Positions 14,730 through 23,724 of a DNA stretch of 64,000 bases are shown piece by piece. The notes under the pieces are model-generated. The model made no database searches. It saw only the letters and a list, made by a program, of their open reading frames with translations, and was not told the DNA's origin. Position 1 is the first letter of the stretch; every line of letters starts with the position of its first letter. A program made the position numbers and the translations under genes. This DNA comes from Nocardiopsis sp. FR4 (GTDB lineage Bacteria > Actinomycetota > Actinomycetes > Streptosporangiales > Streptosporangiaceae). The DNA lies in the NCBI RefSeq assembly GCF_009830945.1, contig NZ_ML776456.1, forward strand, positions 1 through 64,000. The letters run 5' to 3'.

Positions 14730-15874
14730 GGCGAACCCTCCCCCGCCGGCGCGGTCGTCGCGGTCGGTCCGGGCATGTGGCGGCCCCGCACGACCGCCGC
14801 TCCGGCGGCGCCGTCCGCGGAGACCGAGGTCAGCACGGACACCCGTCCGTGCAGGCCGGGGTCGGAGCGGTAGCGGGCGAGCAGGGCGGCCAGCTGGAAG
14901 GGGCCGGAGGCGCTGTTGCACTCGCCGACCAGCGGCTTGACCCGCACCCGGACGGGACCCCCGCCCAGTGCGGCGCGCACGCCCTCGTCCTCGGCGGTGT
15001 CGATCCCGGCGATCCCGTGCTCGCCGGTGGCGACACCCCACACCCCGTCGGCGTCCACACCCGCCAGGCGCAGGGCCCGGGTGACGGCCGACTCCAGGGT
15101 GCGCGCGGTGTCCTCGGGCGCGCCGGAGCCGAACGCCGAGGCGAGTACCTCCGCCTCCGGCAGGCGCCCCTGGGCGCGCACCCGCTCGGCGTCCTCCACC
15201 ACGAACACCGCCGAACCCTCTCCCAGCGGCACGTCGTACCCGTGGGTCAGCGCCCGGTGGCCCCACGCCATGTGGGGACTGAACTCCTCGACCGCGCCCG
15301 CCAGCAGCACGTCCGAGTGGCCCCCGGCGATGAGGTGCGCCCCGTAGCGCAGTACGTTGAGCCCGGACATCTGGCCGCCCGCGACGGTGGCGTTCACCCC
15401 GCGCAGCCCGTGCCAGATGGCGCTGCGCCCGGCGGGGCAGTTGATCGTCGCGCTGGGGAACATGACCGGGTTGACCAGGTAGGGCCGCTCCTGCACGAGC
15501 GTGTCCCGGCTGAACTCGCTGGTGGTGCGGACGCTGCCCGCCGTCGTGCCCAGCACGACGCCCACCCGGCCGTCGGCCGCCACGTCGGCGTCGGTGGCCT
15601 CCAGGGCCAGCTTGGTCGCCACCAGCGCCAGAGCGGTGCTGCGGTCCAGGTGGCGGGTCCCCTTGCGTCCCAGGTGGTCGCTGGCCCGGAAACCGGGGAT
15701 GGCGTGCGCCCGGTCGGAGGGCAGCGGGGCGTCGAACATCCCGCTGACGTCCGCGCCGCCGCCGCGCCCCTCGCGCACCGCCTCGGTGAACCCGTCCGCT
15801 CCCGTCCCGATCGGCGAGACCGCCGACCAGCCGGTGATCGCCAGGGTCGGGACCCCGGCCCGTGTGCCGTTCAT
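14726..15874 (-). CDS. chain-length factor of reducing type II PKS (pair 2)
   Basis: This 382-residue KS-like protein lacks the nucleophile: the KSalpha motif TACSAGN is matched by AGGQMSGLN, so Gln168 stands where Cys would be, the hallmark of a CLF. It keeps the fold (PTLAITGWSAVSPIG, YLVNPVMFPSATIN, GEGSAVFVVED) but lacks the catalytic His motifs. Sequence character (ERPYLVNP, WHGLRGVNATVAGG) is that of CLFs from highly reducing type II systems such as those for ishigamide or cinnamoyl chains, unlike the aromatic CLF at 2220. The ATG overlaps the KS stop by 4 bases (ATGA), so the two subunits should be made in equal amounts. Confidence 0.88.
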   Translation of the reverse strand: MNGTRAGVPTLAITGWSAVSPIGTGADGFTEAVREGRGGGADVSGMFDAPLPSDRAHAIPGFRASDHLGRKGTRHLDRSTALALVATKLALEATDADVAADGRVGVVLGTTAGSVRTTSEFSRDTLVQERPYLVNPVMFPSATINCPAGRSAIWHGLRGVNATVAGGQMSGLNVLRYGAHLIAGGHSDVLLAGAVEEFSPHMAWGHRALTHGYDVPLGEGSAVFVVEDAERVRAQGRLPEAEVLASAFGSGAPEDTARTLESAVTRALRLAGVDADGVWGVATGEHGIAGIDTAEDEGVRAALGGGPVRVRVKPLVGECNSASGPFQLAALLARYRSDPGLHGRVSVLTSVSADGAAGAAVVRGRHMPGPTATTAPAGEGSP

Positions 15875-17076
15875 GAGACCTTCCCGAAGACGGTGATGGC
15901 GTTGTTGCCGCCGAACGCGAACCCGTTGTTCTGCACGATCCGCACCCGGGCCGGCCGGGCCTCGTTGGGCACCGGGTCGATCCCGCCCAGGGCCGGGTCG
16001 TGGTTGGCGAAGTTGGTGGTGGGCGGCAGGAACCCGTCGCGCATGCCGATCAGCGACGCGATGGCGCCGAAGGCGCTGGAGGCGCCCATGGTGTGTCCGA
16101 GCATCGACTTGACCGAGCTGATCGGCGGCGGGTTCCCGCCGAACACGTCCAGGACCGCGGTGGCCTCCGCCAGGTCGTTGGCGGGGGTCCCCGTGCCGTG
16201 GGCGCAGATGTAGTCCACGTCGTCCGGCGTGATCCCGGCGTTGGCGTGCGCGCGGCGCATGCACTCGGCGATCCCCTCCGGGTGGGGGGAGACCATGTGG
16301 TCGGCGTCGCAGTTGAGTCCGTAACCCAGGACCTCGGCGTAGACGCGCGCTCCGCGGGCCCGCGCCCCCTCCAGGGTCTCCAGTACGAGCGCCGCACCGC
16401 CCTCGGCGGTGATGATGCCCGAGCGGTCGCGGTCGAAGGGCGAGCTGACGTGCTTGGCGACCGCGCCCAGCCGGTAGAACCCGGCGTGCGCCCAGCGCAG
16501 CACCGAGTCGGCGCCGCCCGCCACCATGTAGTCGGCGGCTCCCGAACGCACCAGGTCGTAGGCGTACCCGATGGCGTAGTTGCCCGCCGAGCAGGCCGTG
16601 GCCAGGGTCATGGCCTCGCCGGTCAGCCCCAGCTCCCGGTTGACCGCGTAGGCCAGCCGGGAGGCCGGGACCTGGCGGGGCAGGTGGGGGCTGAGGCTCT
16701 CCCAGCCCCCGGCCACCTCCTCCTCGGTGAGCCGCTCGATGATCTGCGACTCGCCGCTGGTGGTGCCCATGACCGACCCGGCCTCGGCGCGCGCCAGCTC
16801 GGCCGGGTCCAGCCCGGCGTCGGCGACCGCGAGCCGTGCGGCGGCCGCCGCGAACAGGCTGGAGCGTCCCCACTCGGCGGGATCGAGCCGCTCCACCAGC
16901 TCCTTCGGCGCGAAGTCGCGCACCTCGCCCGCGTTGGCGTGCGGGAAGCCGGAGGCGTCGAAGGAGGTGATGGGGGAGACGCCGGACCGACCGGCGCGCA
17001 CGGAGGCGCCGAAGTCGGCGACCCCCGTTCCCACGTTGGACACGGGCCCCAGGCCCGTCACGACGACCCGGCGCAT
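15871..17076 (-). CDS. ketosynthase of reducing type II PKS (pair 2)
   Basis: This 401-residue ketosynthase has a complete active site: Cys162 in TACSAGNYA, His in CAHGTGTPAN, and Lys/His in SVKSMLGHTMGA. It is closer to FabF and to highly reducing type II KSs than to the aromatic class, since it lacks [10 protein letters not shown]. It would elongate an ACP-bound chain with malonyl units, the ketoreductase and dehydratases acting after each cycle. It overlaps the ACP gene by a single base (TGATG) and its CLF by 4 bases. Confidence 0.92.
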   Translation of the reverse strand: MRRVVVTGLGPVSNVGTGVADFGASVRAGRSGVSPITSFDASGFPHANAGEVRDFAPKELVERLDPAEWGRSSLFAAAAARLAVADAGLDPAELARAEAGSVMGTTSGESQIIERLTEEEVAGGWESLSPHLPRQVPASRLAYAVNRELGLTGEAMTLATACSAGNYAIGYAYDLVRSGAADYMVAGGADSVLRWAHAGFYRLGAVAKHVSSPFDRDRSGIITAEGGAALVLETLEGARARGARVYAEVLGYGLNCDADHMVSPHPEGIAECMRRAHANAGITPDDVDYICAHGTGTPANDLAEATAVLDVFGGNPPPISSVKSMLGHTMGASSAFGAIASLIGMRDGFLPPTTNFANHDPALGGIDPVPNEARPARVRIVQNNGFAFGGNNAITVFGKVS

Positions 17077-17333
17077 CAGGCGCTCGCCCCCTTGTACTGG
17101 GAGACGACGCGGTGGACGCCCTCCAGGCTGCCCATGTTGGGCAGCTCCGACTGCGGGACGGCCACGCGCAGGTTCTTCTCGATACGGGCCAGGACCTCGA
17201 TGGCCTGGAGGGAGTCGGCCTCGTGCTCCTCGGCGAACAGGCCGGTCTCGGTGATCTCCTCGGGCTCGACCTCCAGGACGTCGGCGACGATCTCACGCAG
17301 TTCGTCGATCAGGGCGGTGTCTGTCTGGGACAT
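17076..17333 (-). CDS. acyl carrier protein (reducing PKS, ACP 2)
   Basis: This 85-residue acidic carrier protein has the phosphopantetheine site HEADSLQAIEV (Ser41) and helices typical of the FabC-like family (LIDELREIVADVLEVEPEEI). It lies directly before KS 2 and its stop codon overlaps the KS start by one base. It differs clearly from the aromatic-type ACP at 3555 and resembles the third ACP at 23717, so each reducing KS/CLF pair seems to have its own carrier. The ATG follows GAGGAGAA. Confidence 0.92.
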   Translation of the reverse strand: MSQTDTALIDELREIVADVLEVEPEEITETGLFAEEHEADSLQAIEVLARIEKNLRVAVPQSELPNMGSLEGVHRVVSQYKGASA

Positions 17334-17407
17334 GGGGTTCTCCTCGTGGTGTGTCCGCGGGTGCGGTGTCGGTGGAAGGGAGGGAAGGGGGCCCGGTGCG
17401 GGGCGGG

Positions 17408-18148
17408 TCAGATGACCACGCCGCCGTCCACCTGGACGATCTGTCCGGTGATGTAGGAGGCCCGGTCCGAGGCCAGGAACGACACCAGGTCGGCGACGTT
17501 CTCGGCGCTGCCCAGGCGGCGCAGGGGGACCTTGGCCAGGGCGCTCTCGCGCACCTTCTCGGGCAGGTCCCGCGTCATGTCGGTCTCGATGAATCCGGGG
17601 GCTACCACGTTCACGCGGATGCCGTACCGGGCGACCTCCTTGGCCATGGCCTTGGTCAGCCCGTTGATCCCGGCCTTGGCGGCGGAGTAGTTGCTCTGCC
17701 CGGCGTTGCCGTACACACCCATGACGGAGGAGATGTTGACGACGCAGCCCCGCCGGTTCTTGATGAAGTCGAAGACGGTGCTGCGGCAGAGGTTGAACGT
17801 CCCGGTCAGGTTGGTGTCGATCACCGCGCTCCAGTCGGCGCCGTCCATGGTCGCCACGGGCGAGTCGCGCAGGATGCCCGCCGAGTTGACCAGCAGCTCG
17901 GGATCGCCCAGCTCCGCCTTGGCCGCCGCCACGAACTCCTGCACGGCGTCCAGGTCGGAGACGTCGCAGGGGGCGCTGTAGCAGGAGGCGCCGGTCGCGC
18001 GGACCTTCCCCGCGGTACTGGCGGCGGCGTCTCCCGCTCGCTGGTAGCAGAAGGCGATGTCGTAGCCGTCCTGGGCCAGGCGCAGCGCGACGGCGCGTCC
18101 GATGCCCCGGGAGCCTCCGGTCACGATCGCCAGGGGTCTGTCCGTCAT
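17408..18148 (-). CDS. FabG-type ketoreductase of the reducing PKS
   Basis: This 246-residue short-chain dehydrogenase reduces beta-ketoacyl-ACP with NADPH. It has the cofactor loop TGGSRGIG (10-17), NSAG at 88-91 (the usual NNAG varied), Ser140/141, Tyr154 and Lys158 (NYSAAKAG), and the C-terminal GQIVQVDGG. All are FabG marks. The ATG at 18148 is chosen because it begins the Rossmann strand; longer readings have no support. It lies 74 bases before ACP 2. A second FabG-like enzyme is at 25873. Confidence 0.92.
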   Translation of the reverse strand: MTDRPLAIVTGGSRGIGRAVALRLAQDGYDIAFCYQRAGDAAASTAGKVRATGASCYSAPCDVSDLDAVQEFVAAAKAELGDPELLVNSAGILRDSPVATMDGADWSAVIDTNLTGTFNLCRSTVFDFIKNRRGCVVNISSVMGVYGNAGQSNYSAAKAGINGLTKAMAKEVARYGIRVNVVAPGFIETDMTRDLPEKVRESALAKVPLRRLGSAENVADLVSFLASDRASYITGQIVQVDGGVVI

Positions 18149-18209
18149 GTCTGGTCCTTCCGGTTCGGTGCTGCGGGGGAGGGGTGTGCCAGGGGGGAGG
18201 CCCCGTGGC

Positions 18210-18238
18210 GCCGGGCGCCCGGCCAAGAGGCGCCCGGC
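18210..18238 (-). terminator. 10-bp hairpin between the MFS exporter and ketoreductase genes
   Basis: GCCGGGCGCC (18210-18219) and GGCGCCCGGC (18229-18238) form a perfect stem with a 9-base loop in the 109-base gap. It may terminate, or attenuate, the first half of the minus-strand run and so set the dose of the downstream KR, ACP and KS genes. Confidence 0.5.
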
Positions 18239-18257
18239 GGCCGCCGGGGCGGTTGGT

Positions 18258-19724
18258 TCACAGGGGACGTGAGGGATCGGCCTCGCGTGAGGGGGCCGTC
18301 GCGGGCGCGGGGGCACGCGGTGCCTCGTCGCTCCGGGCCCCGGGGGAGGGACGGCGGATGAACAGGGCGGCGGCGGCTCCGACCGCGGTGACCAGCGCAC
18401 CCGCCAGGACGGCGGGCCGCATCGCCTCGACGAAGGCCGCGTCGGTCGGCGCCCCACCGGGGTGGAAGAGCACGAACACGGTGCTGATCGCGGCGATGCC
18501 CAGGGCCCCGCCGAACTCGCGGACGGTGTTGTTGACCCCGGAGGCGGTGCCGTGCCGGTCCTCGTCCACCGAGGCGATCACCACCGCCGGATTGGCGGCG
18601 AACACCACGCCCATGCCCACGCCCGCGACGACCAGCGCCGGGAGCATCGCCGTGTAGGGCAGGTCCGCGGTGGCGTACAGGGCCAGCCACCCCAGGGCGC
18701 CCGCCTGCATCGCGCAGCCCAGCGCCTGGAGCCGCCCCCCGCCCCACCGGTCGATGAGCAGGCCCACCACCGGGACGACCACCATGGGGGCCGCCGTCCA
18801 GGGCAGCGTCCGCAGGCCCGCCTCGAAGGGCGCGTATCCCAGGGGCCCCTGCATGTACTGGGCGAGCAGGAACACCGAGCCGAACACCCCGAAGTACATG
18901 GCCAGCGACACCACCAGGCTCAGGCCGAACGGTCCGTTCCGGAACATGTCGAGCGGAACCAGCGGTGCGGGCGTACGGCGCTGCCAGAGCAGGAAGGCGC
19001 ACACCAGCACCGCCGCGCCCGCCAGCGCGCCCAGGGTGGCCGGGGACGACCACCCGGTCTCGGCCGCGTTCACCACCCCCCAGACCGCCGCCACCAGGCC
19101 GCCGGTGATCAGGACCGCCCCCGGGAGGTCGAACACGCCCGAGCCTCCCCGGCTCTCGCCGGCCAGCCACAGGACGGCGGGCAGGGCCGCCAGGCCCACC
19201 GGGACGTTGATCCAGAACACCCAGTTCCAGCCCAGCGTCTCGGTGACCACACCGCCCACCAGCGGGCCCATGGCGATGCCCAGTCCGTTGACGCCGCCCC
19301 ACGCGCCCACGGCGGCGTTGCGGTGCTCGGGGCGGACGGCGGCCGCGGTCAGGGTCAGCGACAGCGGGAGGAGCGCGGCGGCGCCCGCGCCCTGGAGGAC
19401 GCGCGCGGCCATCAGCTCCCCGAGGGAGGAGGACGTCGCGCACCAGGCCGAGGCCAGGGTGAACACCGCGACCGCGACGGCGAACACCCGGCGCCGACCG
19501 AAGCGGTCGCCCAGCGCGGAGGCGGCCATGAGCAGCCCGGCGAAGGCGAGCACGTAGGCGTTGACCACCCACTGCAGCTGCGACTGCCCGCCGCCGAACT
19601 CCGCGCGGATCTGGGGCAGGGCGTGGGTGACGATGAGGTTGTCGAGCGCGACCATGAACATCGGCACCGCGATGGCGACGACGGCCGCGACTCCTCCGCC
19701 CGCGCGTGCGCTGTCTCGTGTCAT
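18258..19724 (-). CDS. MFS drug/metabolite exporter, 14-TM DHA2 (EmrB/QacA) family
   Basis: This 488-residue proton-antiporter begins with a membrane segment (VAAVVAIAVPMFMVALDNLIV) containing the DHA2 signature around ALDNLIVTHALPQI. It has motif A (GDRFGRRRVF) and motif C-like sequence (GLGIAMGPLVGG), with about 14 hydrophobic segments. The ATG at 19724 overlaps the thioesterase stop by 4 bases, so it belongs to the polyketide operon and most likely exports the product and provides self-protection. Confidence 0.9.
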   Translation of the reverse strand: MTRDSARAGGGVAAVVAIAVPMFMVALDNLIVTHALPQIRAEFGGGQSQLQWVVNAYVLAFAGLLMAASALGDRFGRRRVFAVAVAVFTLASAWCATSSSLGELMAARVLQGAGAAALLPLSLTLTAAAVRPEHRNAAVGAWGGVNGLGIAMGPLVGGVVTETLGWNWVFWINVPVGLAALPAVLWLAGESRGGSGVFDLPGAVLITGGLVAAVWGVVNAAETGWSSPATLGALAGAAVLVCAFLLWQRRTPAPLVPLDMFRNGPFGLSLVVSLAMYFGVFGSVFLLAQYMQGPLGYAPFEAGLRTLPWTAAPMVVVPVVGLLIDRWGGGRLQALGCAMQAGALGWLALYATADLPYTAMLPALVVAGVGMGVVFAANPAVVIASVDEDRHGTASGVNNTVREFGGALGIAAISTVFVLFHPGGAPTDAAFVEAMRPAVLAGALVTAVGAAAALFIRRPSPGARSDEAPRAPAPATAPSREADPSRPL

Positions 19725-20533
19725 CGGAAGGTCCTCGGGGTCGTGGGGGCGGGGGACGGGGGCGCGGACCCGGTGACGGCCCGGGCGACCTCCTCGGTGA
19801 TCGCCCTGATCACCGCGTCCCGCTCGGCCCTCAGGTAGAAGTGGCCGCCGGTGAAGGTGCGCACCCCCTGGAAACGCGGGGCCAGGGCGGACCAGCCCCG
19901 CACCCGCGCGGGGCCCGCGACCGGGTCGGAACCGCCGCAGAACACGGTCAGCGGCACCGGCTGCGGCGCGGGCGGACCCCCGGCCCGCCAGGCCCGCACC
20001 AGGGCCAGGTCCGCGCGCAGGCGCGGCTCGAACAGGGCCCACAGCTCCGCGTCGGCCAGGACCTCGTCGGGCACCCCGCTCAGCCCGCCCACGCGGGCGC
20101 GCAGCTCCGCGGAGGACAGCCGGTGGACGTCCTCGTCCACGGGCGCGCCGGGCTCCGGGTGGCCCGACACCCCCAGCCACGCCGGCCGGGCCGTGCCCGA
20201 CTCCGCCAGCGTCCGCGCCAGCTCGTACCCGACCGCGGCGCCCATGCTGTGCCCGAACACCCCGAGGGGGACGTCGGCCAGCGGCGCCACCGCCCCGGCC
20301 AGACGGTCGACCCAGGGGGCCATCGCGGTCGCGAACGGCTCCCCCAGGAGCCTGCCCCGGCCGGGGGCCTCGACGGAGTACACGTCCCAGCCCTCGGGGA
20401 AACGGCGGCCCCAGCCCCGGAAGGCGGTGTGCGCGCCGCCCGCGTGGTGCAGTAGGAGCAGCCGGAACTCCGGGTCCTCGACCCGCCGGGTCCGGACCAG
20501 CGGGGTGGCGTGCGCGGTGCCCAGTGTGCTCAT
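19721..20533 (-). CDS. type II thioesterase (GrsT-like)
   Basis: This 270-residue alpha/beta hydrolase has the type II thioesterase marks LLLHHAGGAHTAFRGW, GHSMGA (nucleophile Ser96) and a C-terminal FTGGHFYL carrying the catalytic His. Such enzymes clear misprimed acyl groups from carrier proteins, and in reducing type II systems could also release the finished chain. The ATG overlaps the MaoC gene stop by 4 bases, as the MFS gene does on the other side. Confidence 0.9.
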   Translation of the reverse strand: MSTLGTAHATPLVRTRRVEDPEFRLLLLHHAGGAHTAFRGWGRRFPEGWDVYSVEAPGRGRLLGEPFATAMAPWVDRLAGAVAPLADVPLGVFGHSMGAAVGYELARTLAESGTARPAWLGVSGHPEPGAPVDEDVHRLSSAELRARVGGLSGVPDEVLADAELWALFEPRLRADLALVRAWRAGGPPAPQPVPLTVFCGGSDPVAGPARVRGWSALAPRFQGVRTFTGGHFYLRAERDAVIRAITEEVARAVTGSAPPSPAPTTPRTFR

Positions 20534-20970
20534 CGGTCCGTGACCACCACGGCTCGGGCGCGGGCCAGGACGCGCTCGCCGCCGCACACGGCGGTCAGCG
20601 CGACGCGGATCCGGGAGTCCTCCAGGACCGCGTCCACGCGTCCGGAGACCACCAGCTCCACGCCCTCGCCGGGCGGTACGACGACGGGGCGCGCGAACCG
20701 GGTCTCGTACTCGGCCACGTGCGCCGAGGGGCCGAACCACCCGTTGAGGGCGGTCGCCGCCAGCCCCATGGTGAGCATGCCGTGGGCGATGACCCCGGGC
20801 AGGCCGAGCGCCTCGGCGGCGCGCTCGTCGTAGTGGATGGGGTTGAAGTCGCCCGAGGCGCCCGCGTAGCGCACCAGGTCCGCGCGGGTCAGGGTGAAGC
20901 GCCGCTCGGGCAGCTCGTGGCCGGGCGCGGCCGCGCCCGGGGGGAGGGGGGAGACGGTGGAGGTGCTCAT
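20530..20970 (-). CDS. MaoC-like (R)-hydratase/dehydratase, catalytic subunit
   Basis: This 146-residue single hotdog protein carries the complete hydratase-2 motif YAGASGDFNPIHYDE, with the catalytic Asp41 and His46, and the following HGMLTMGL. It would dehydrate beta-hydroxyacyl-ACP to the trans-enoyl chain. Its partner is the slightly shorter hotdog protein encoded just upstream, overlapping by 4 bases. This arrangement resembles mycobacterial HadAB and the paired dehydratases of polyene-forming type II PKSs. Confidence 0.88.
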   Translation of the reverse strand: MSTSTVSPLPPGAAAPGHELPERRFTLTRADLVRYAGASGDFNPIHYDERAAEALGLPGVIAHGMLTMGLAATALNGWFGPSAHVAEYETRFARPVVVPPGEGVELVVSGRVDAVLEDSRIRVALTAVCGGERVLARARAVVVTDR

Positions 20971-21371
20971 GGGGTTTCCGCCCAGGTGATCAGGGTGGTG
21001 GTCGCGGTGCACACGGCCTCGCCCGCGGTCGTTCGGATGTCGCTGCGCAGCGCCACGAGGTCGTTGGCCCCGAGCGTCTCCACCCGGGTGAGGCGGACCT
21101 CGGCGGTCAGCACGTCGCCGGGCCGCGCGGGCCGCACGTGGCGGAAGGACTGGTCGCGGTGGATGACCCGGGAGAAGTCGAACCCCAGCTCCGGATCGAG
21201 TACCGCCGCCTCCTGCGCCCGCATGGCGAGGACGATGGGGAAGGTCGGCGGGGCCTCGTCGCCCTCGGGGGCTCCCACGGCCTCGCGGAACTCGCGGATC
21301 TTCTCCCGGCCGACCTCGTAGGTGTCGCCGGACCGGTAGACCCGGCCGACGAGCGCGTCGTTGAGGCTCAC
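20967..21371 (-). CDS. MaoC N-terminal-type hotdog protein, dehydratase partner subunit
   Basis: This 134-residue protein has the FAS1-dehydratase-like hotdog with IREFREAVG, FPIVLAMRAQEAAVLD and FSRVIHRDQSFRHVRPARPGD. It lacks the D-x-N-P-x-H catalytic motif of its neighbour, so it is probably the substrate-binding half of a heterodimeric dehydratase. It overlaps both the upstream CLF stop and the downstream MaoC start by 4 bases, so all three are translationally coupled. Confidence 0.82.
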   Translation of the reverse strand: MSLNDALVGRVYRSGDTYEVGREKIREFREAVGAPEGDEAPPTFPIVLAMRAQEAAVLDPELGFDFSRVIHRDQSFRHVRPARPGDVLTAEVRLTRVETLGANDLVALRSDIRTTAGEAVCTATTTLITWAETP

Positions 21372-22510
21372 GCGTCACCACCGCCCTCGCGCAGCACCAG
21401 CGCGCCCACGTTGCCGTCGTGGCCCACGGCGGTGACCAGGGCCAGGCGCCGCCGCCCGGACGGTTGGCCCCGCCACGCCGCCAGCAGGCCCGCGACCTGC
21501 ATCGCGCCCGCCGCGCTGTAGCACTGGCCCACCGCGCGCGTCACGTCGCGCACCTCCGGGACACGGCCGAGCGCCATCGCGATCCCGCGCCGCTCGGCGC
21601 GCTCCAGCCCCACCAGGCCGGTGGAGCCGGGGGAGACCTCGGTGACCTCGTCGGCGGACACGCCGCTGCGGGCCAGCGCGCGCTCCACGTGCCTGGCGAC
21701 GGCGCCCGCCCGGTTCCCGCGTGAGGCCGGGTGGAAGCCCACCTCCACGCCCAGGACCTCGGCGGCGATCCCGGCTCCCCCGGCGCGGGCGGCCTCGGAT
21801 GTGGAGACCACGAACGCCGCGCCCCCCTCGCCGATGGCGGTGCCCCCGGCCAGGGTCCCGGAGGCGTGCCAGCCCCAGGCCAGCGGGGCGCTCAGCTCCT
21901 CCACGCCCCCGACCACCAGCCGGTCGGCCCTGCCCAGCCCCAGCACCATCCGCGCGTGCCGGAAGGAGTTCAGCCCCGAGCACTGGCCGGCGGCGAGGGT
22001 GACGTTGGCGCCGCGCAGACCGTTCCAGATGGCGATCTGGCCCGCGCAGCAGTTGAGGACGGTGTTGGGGAACCGGGAGGGGTTGACCAGGTAGGGGCGC
22101 TCCTGGAGCAGGGTGTCGCCCGCCAGGTCCACCAGGCTCTGGGTGCTGCCGGTGCTGGTGGTGACCACCACCCCGGTGCGGTCGGGGTCGCCCCCCTGCG
22201 GCGCCGCCTCCAGGGCGAACTTGGCCGACACCAGGCCGAACCCGGTGAGCCGGTCCAGGTTGCGGGTGCCCTTGCGGCCCACGTGGTCGCGCAGCCGGAA
22301 ACCCTCCACCGAGCGCACGCCGACCTGCGGGTACTGGTCTGCGTCCTCGCCCACCGGTACCGCGTGTCCCCGCCCGCCCGAGGCGAGCGCCTCGCCCAGC
22401 GCGTCCAGTCCGAGTCCGGCCGCGGACACCACGCCCACGGAGGTGATCGCGAGCGGAACGGCGGCTGGGAGCCGCGTGGTCGCGTCCGGCTCCGTCGTCA
22501 CGGCGGTCAT
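21368..22510 (-). CDS. chain-length factor of reducing type II PKS (pair 3)
   Basis: This 380-residue KS-like protein is related to the CLF at 14726 (VGRKGTRNLDRLTGF, LLQERPYLVNPSRFPNTVLN, WNGLRGANVTLAAGQ). At the active-site position it has AAGQCSGLN: Gln176 aligns with the KS Cys, and an extra Cys177 follows it. The two catalytic His motifs are absent. It should therefore be a CLF and not an active KS, although the adjacent Cys deserves a check. It overlaps the KS gene upstream by 4 bases (ATGA). Confidence 0.88.
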   Translation of the reverse strand: MTAVTTEPDATTRLPAAVPLAITSVGVVSAAGLGLDALGEALASGGRGHAVPVGEDADQYPQVGVRSVEGFRLRDHVGRKGTRNLDRLTGFGLVSAKFALEAAPQGGDPDRTGVVVTTSTGSTQSLVDLAGDTLLQERPYLVNPSRFPNTVLNCCAGQIAIWNGLRGANVTLAAGQCSGLNSFRHARMVLGLGRADRLVVGGVEELSAPLAWGWHASGTLAGGTAIGEGGAAFVVSTSEAARAGGAGIAAEVLGVEVGFHPASRGNRAGAVARHVERALARSGVSADEVTEVSPGSTGLVGLERAERRGIAMALGRVPEVRDVTRAVGQCYSAAGAMQVAGLLAAWRGQPSGRRRLALVTAVGHDGNVGALVLREGGGDA

Positions 22511-23724
22511 TCGGGCCTCCCCAGGATGGTGATGACGTTGTTGCCGCCGAAGGCGAAACCGTGGTTCTGCACGATCCGCGGGCTGGCGTCGCGGCCGCGC
22601 CCGGGGACCACGTCCAAACCCGGACCCAGCTCGGGGTCCACCTCGGTGAGGTTGGCGGTGGGCGGCAGGAACCCGTCGTGCAGGGCCTTGCAGCACACCA
22701 CCGCGCCGAACCCGCTGGCCGCGCCCATGGTGTGCCCGATCATCGACTTGATGGAGCTGATCGGCGGCACGCGCTCGCCGAACACCTCGCGCACCGCCTG
22801 TACCTCGGTGGCGTCGTTGGTGGGCGTGCCGGTGCCGTGCGCGCACACGTAGTCGACCTGTTCGGGGGTGATCCCGGCCGAGGCGTGGGCGTCGCGGATG
22901 CACGCGGCGATGCTCTCCGGGTCCGGGTGGACCATGTGCCTGGCGTCGCAGTTGACCCCGTAGCCCAGGACCTCGGCGTAGACGCGGGCGCCCCGCGCCA
23001 CCGCCGCCTCCAGCGGCTCCAGGAGCAGGGACACCCCGCCCTCGCCCGTGATGATGCCCGCCCTGTCGCGGTCGAAGGGCCGGCACACGTCGGGGGCGAG
23101 CGCTCCCAGCGCGTGGAACCCGGCGTGCGTGAAGCGGTTCACCGCGTCCGCGCCGCCCGCGAACATCAGGTCCGCCTCACCAGTGCGCACCAGGTCGTAG
23201 GCGTGGCCCAGGGCGTAGTTGCTGGCCGAGCACGCGGTCGGGATGGTCTGGGTGTCCCCGCCCAGGGCCAGCTCGGTGCTGACCGCGGCCGAGATCTGGC
23301 TGGCCGGGGCCTGGGCGACCACGCGGGGCGAGAACTCCTTCATCCGGCCCGAGACCCACTGCTCCCCGAGGACCGAGGAGACCGTGGCCTCACCGCTGGT
23401 CGTGCCCATGATCACTCCGGACCGCCCGCGCGAGACCTCCTCGGGGTCCAGCCCCGAGTCCTCCAGGGCGAGCCGTGAGGCGGCGGCCGCCAACTGGCCG
23501 CTGCGCCCCCACCGGTCGGGGTCGGCTCGGCGCAGGATGTCGCGGGGCGCGAAGTCCCTCACCTCGCCCGCCATCCGGAAGGGGAAGCCGGAGGCGTCGA
23601 AGGAGGTGATCTCCGAGGTCCCGTTGCGGCCCTCCCGGATCGCCGAGGCGAACGCGTCGGCGCCGATGCCGACGCTGCTCACCGCGCCGAGCCCGGTGAT
23701 GGCGACGCGTCTGGTCTCAGGCAC
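22507..23724 (-). CDS. ketosynthase of reducing type II PKS (pair 3)
   Basis: This 405-residue ketosynthase has Cys165 in TACSASNYA, His in CAHGTGTPTN and the SIKSMIGHTMGA Lys/His block. It shares the same character as KS 2 (ITSFDASGFP, GEVRDFAPR, VMGTTSGE), so the two pairs probably arose by duplication of a KS/CLF/ACP unit. Having two such pairs suggests two chain-length outcomes or successive stages of one chain. Its ATG lies 8 bases inside the ACP gene. Confidence 0.92.
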   Translation of the reverse strand: MPETRRVAITGLGAVSSVGIGADAFASAIREGRNGTSEITSFDASGFPFRMAGEVRDFAPRDILRRADPDRWGRSGQLAAAASRLALEDSGLDPEEVSRGRSGVIMGTTSGEATVSSVLGEQWVSGRMKEFSPRVVAQAPASQISAAVSTELALGGDTQTIPTACSASNYALGHAYDLVRTGEADLMFAGGADAVNRFTHAGFHALGALAPDVCRPFDRDRAGIITGEGGVSLLLEPLEAAVARGARVYAEVLGYGVNCDARHMVHPDPESIAACIRDAHASAGITPEQVDYVCAHGTGTPTNDATEVQAVREVFGERVPPISSIKSMIGHTMGAASGFGAVVCCKALHDGFLPPTANLTEVDPELGPGLDVVPGRGRDASPRIVQNHGFAFGGNNVITILGRPE

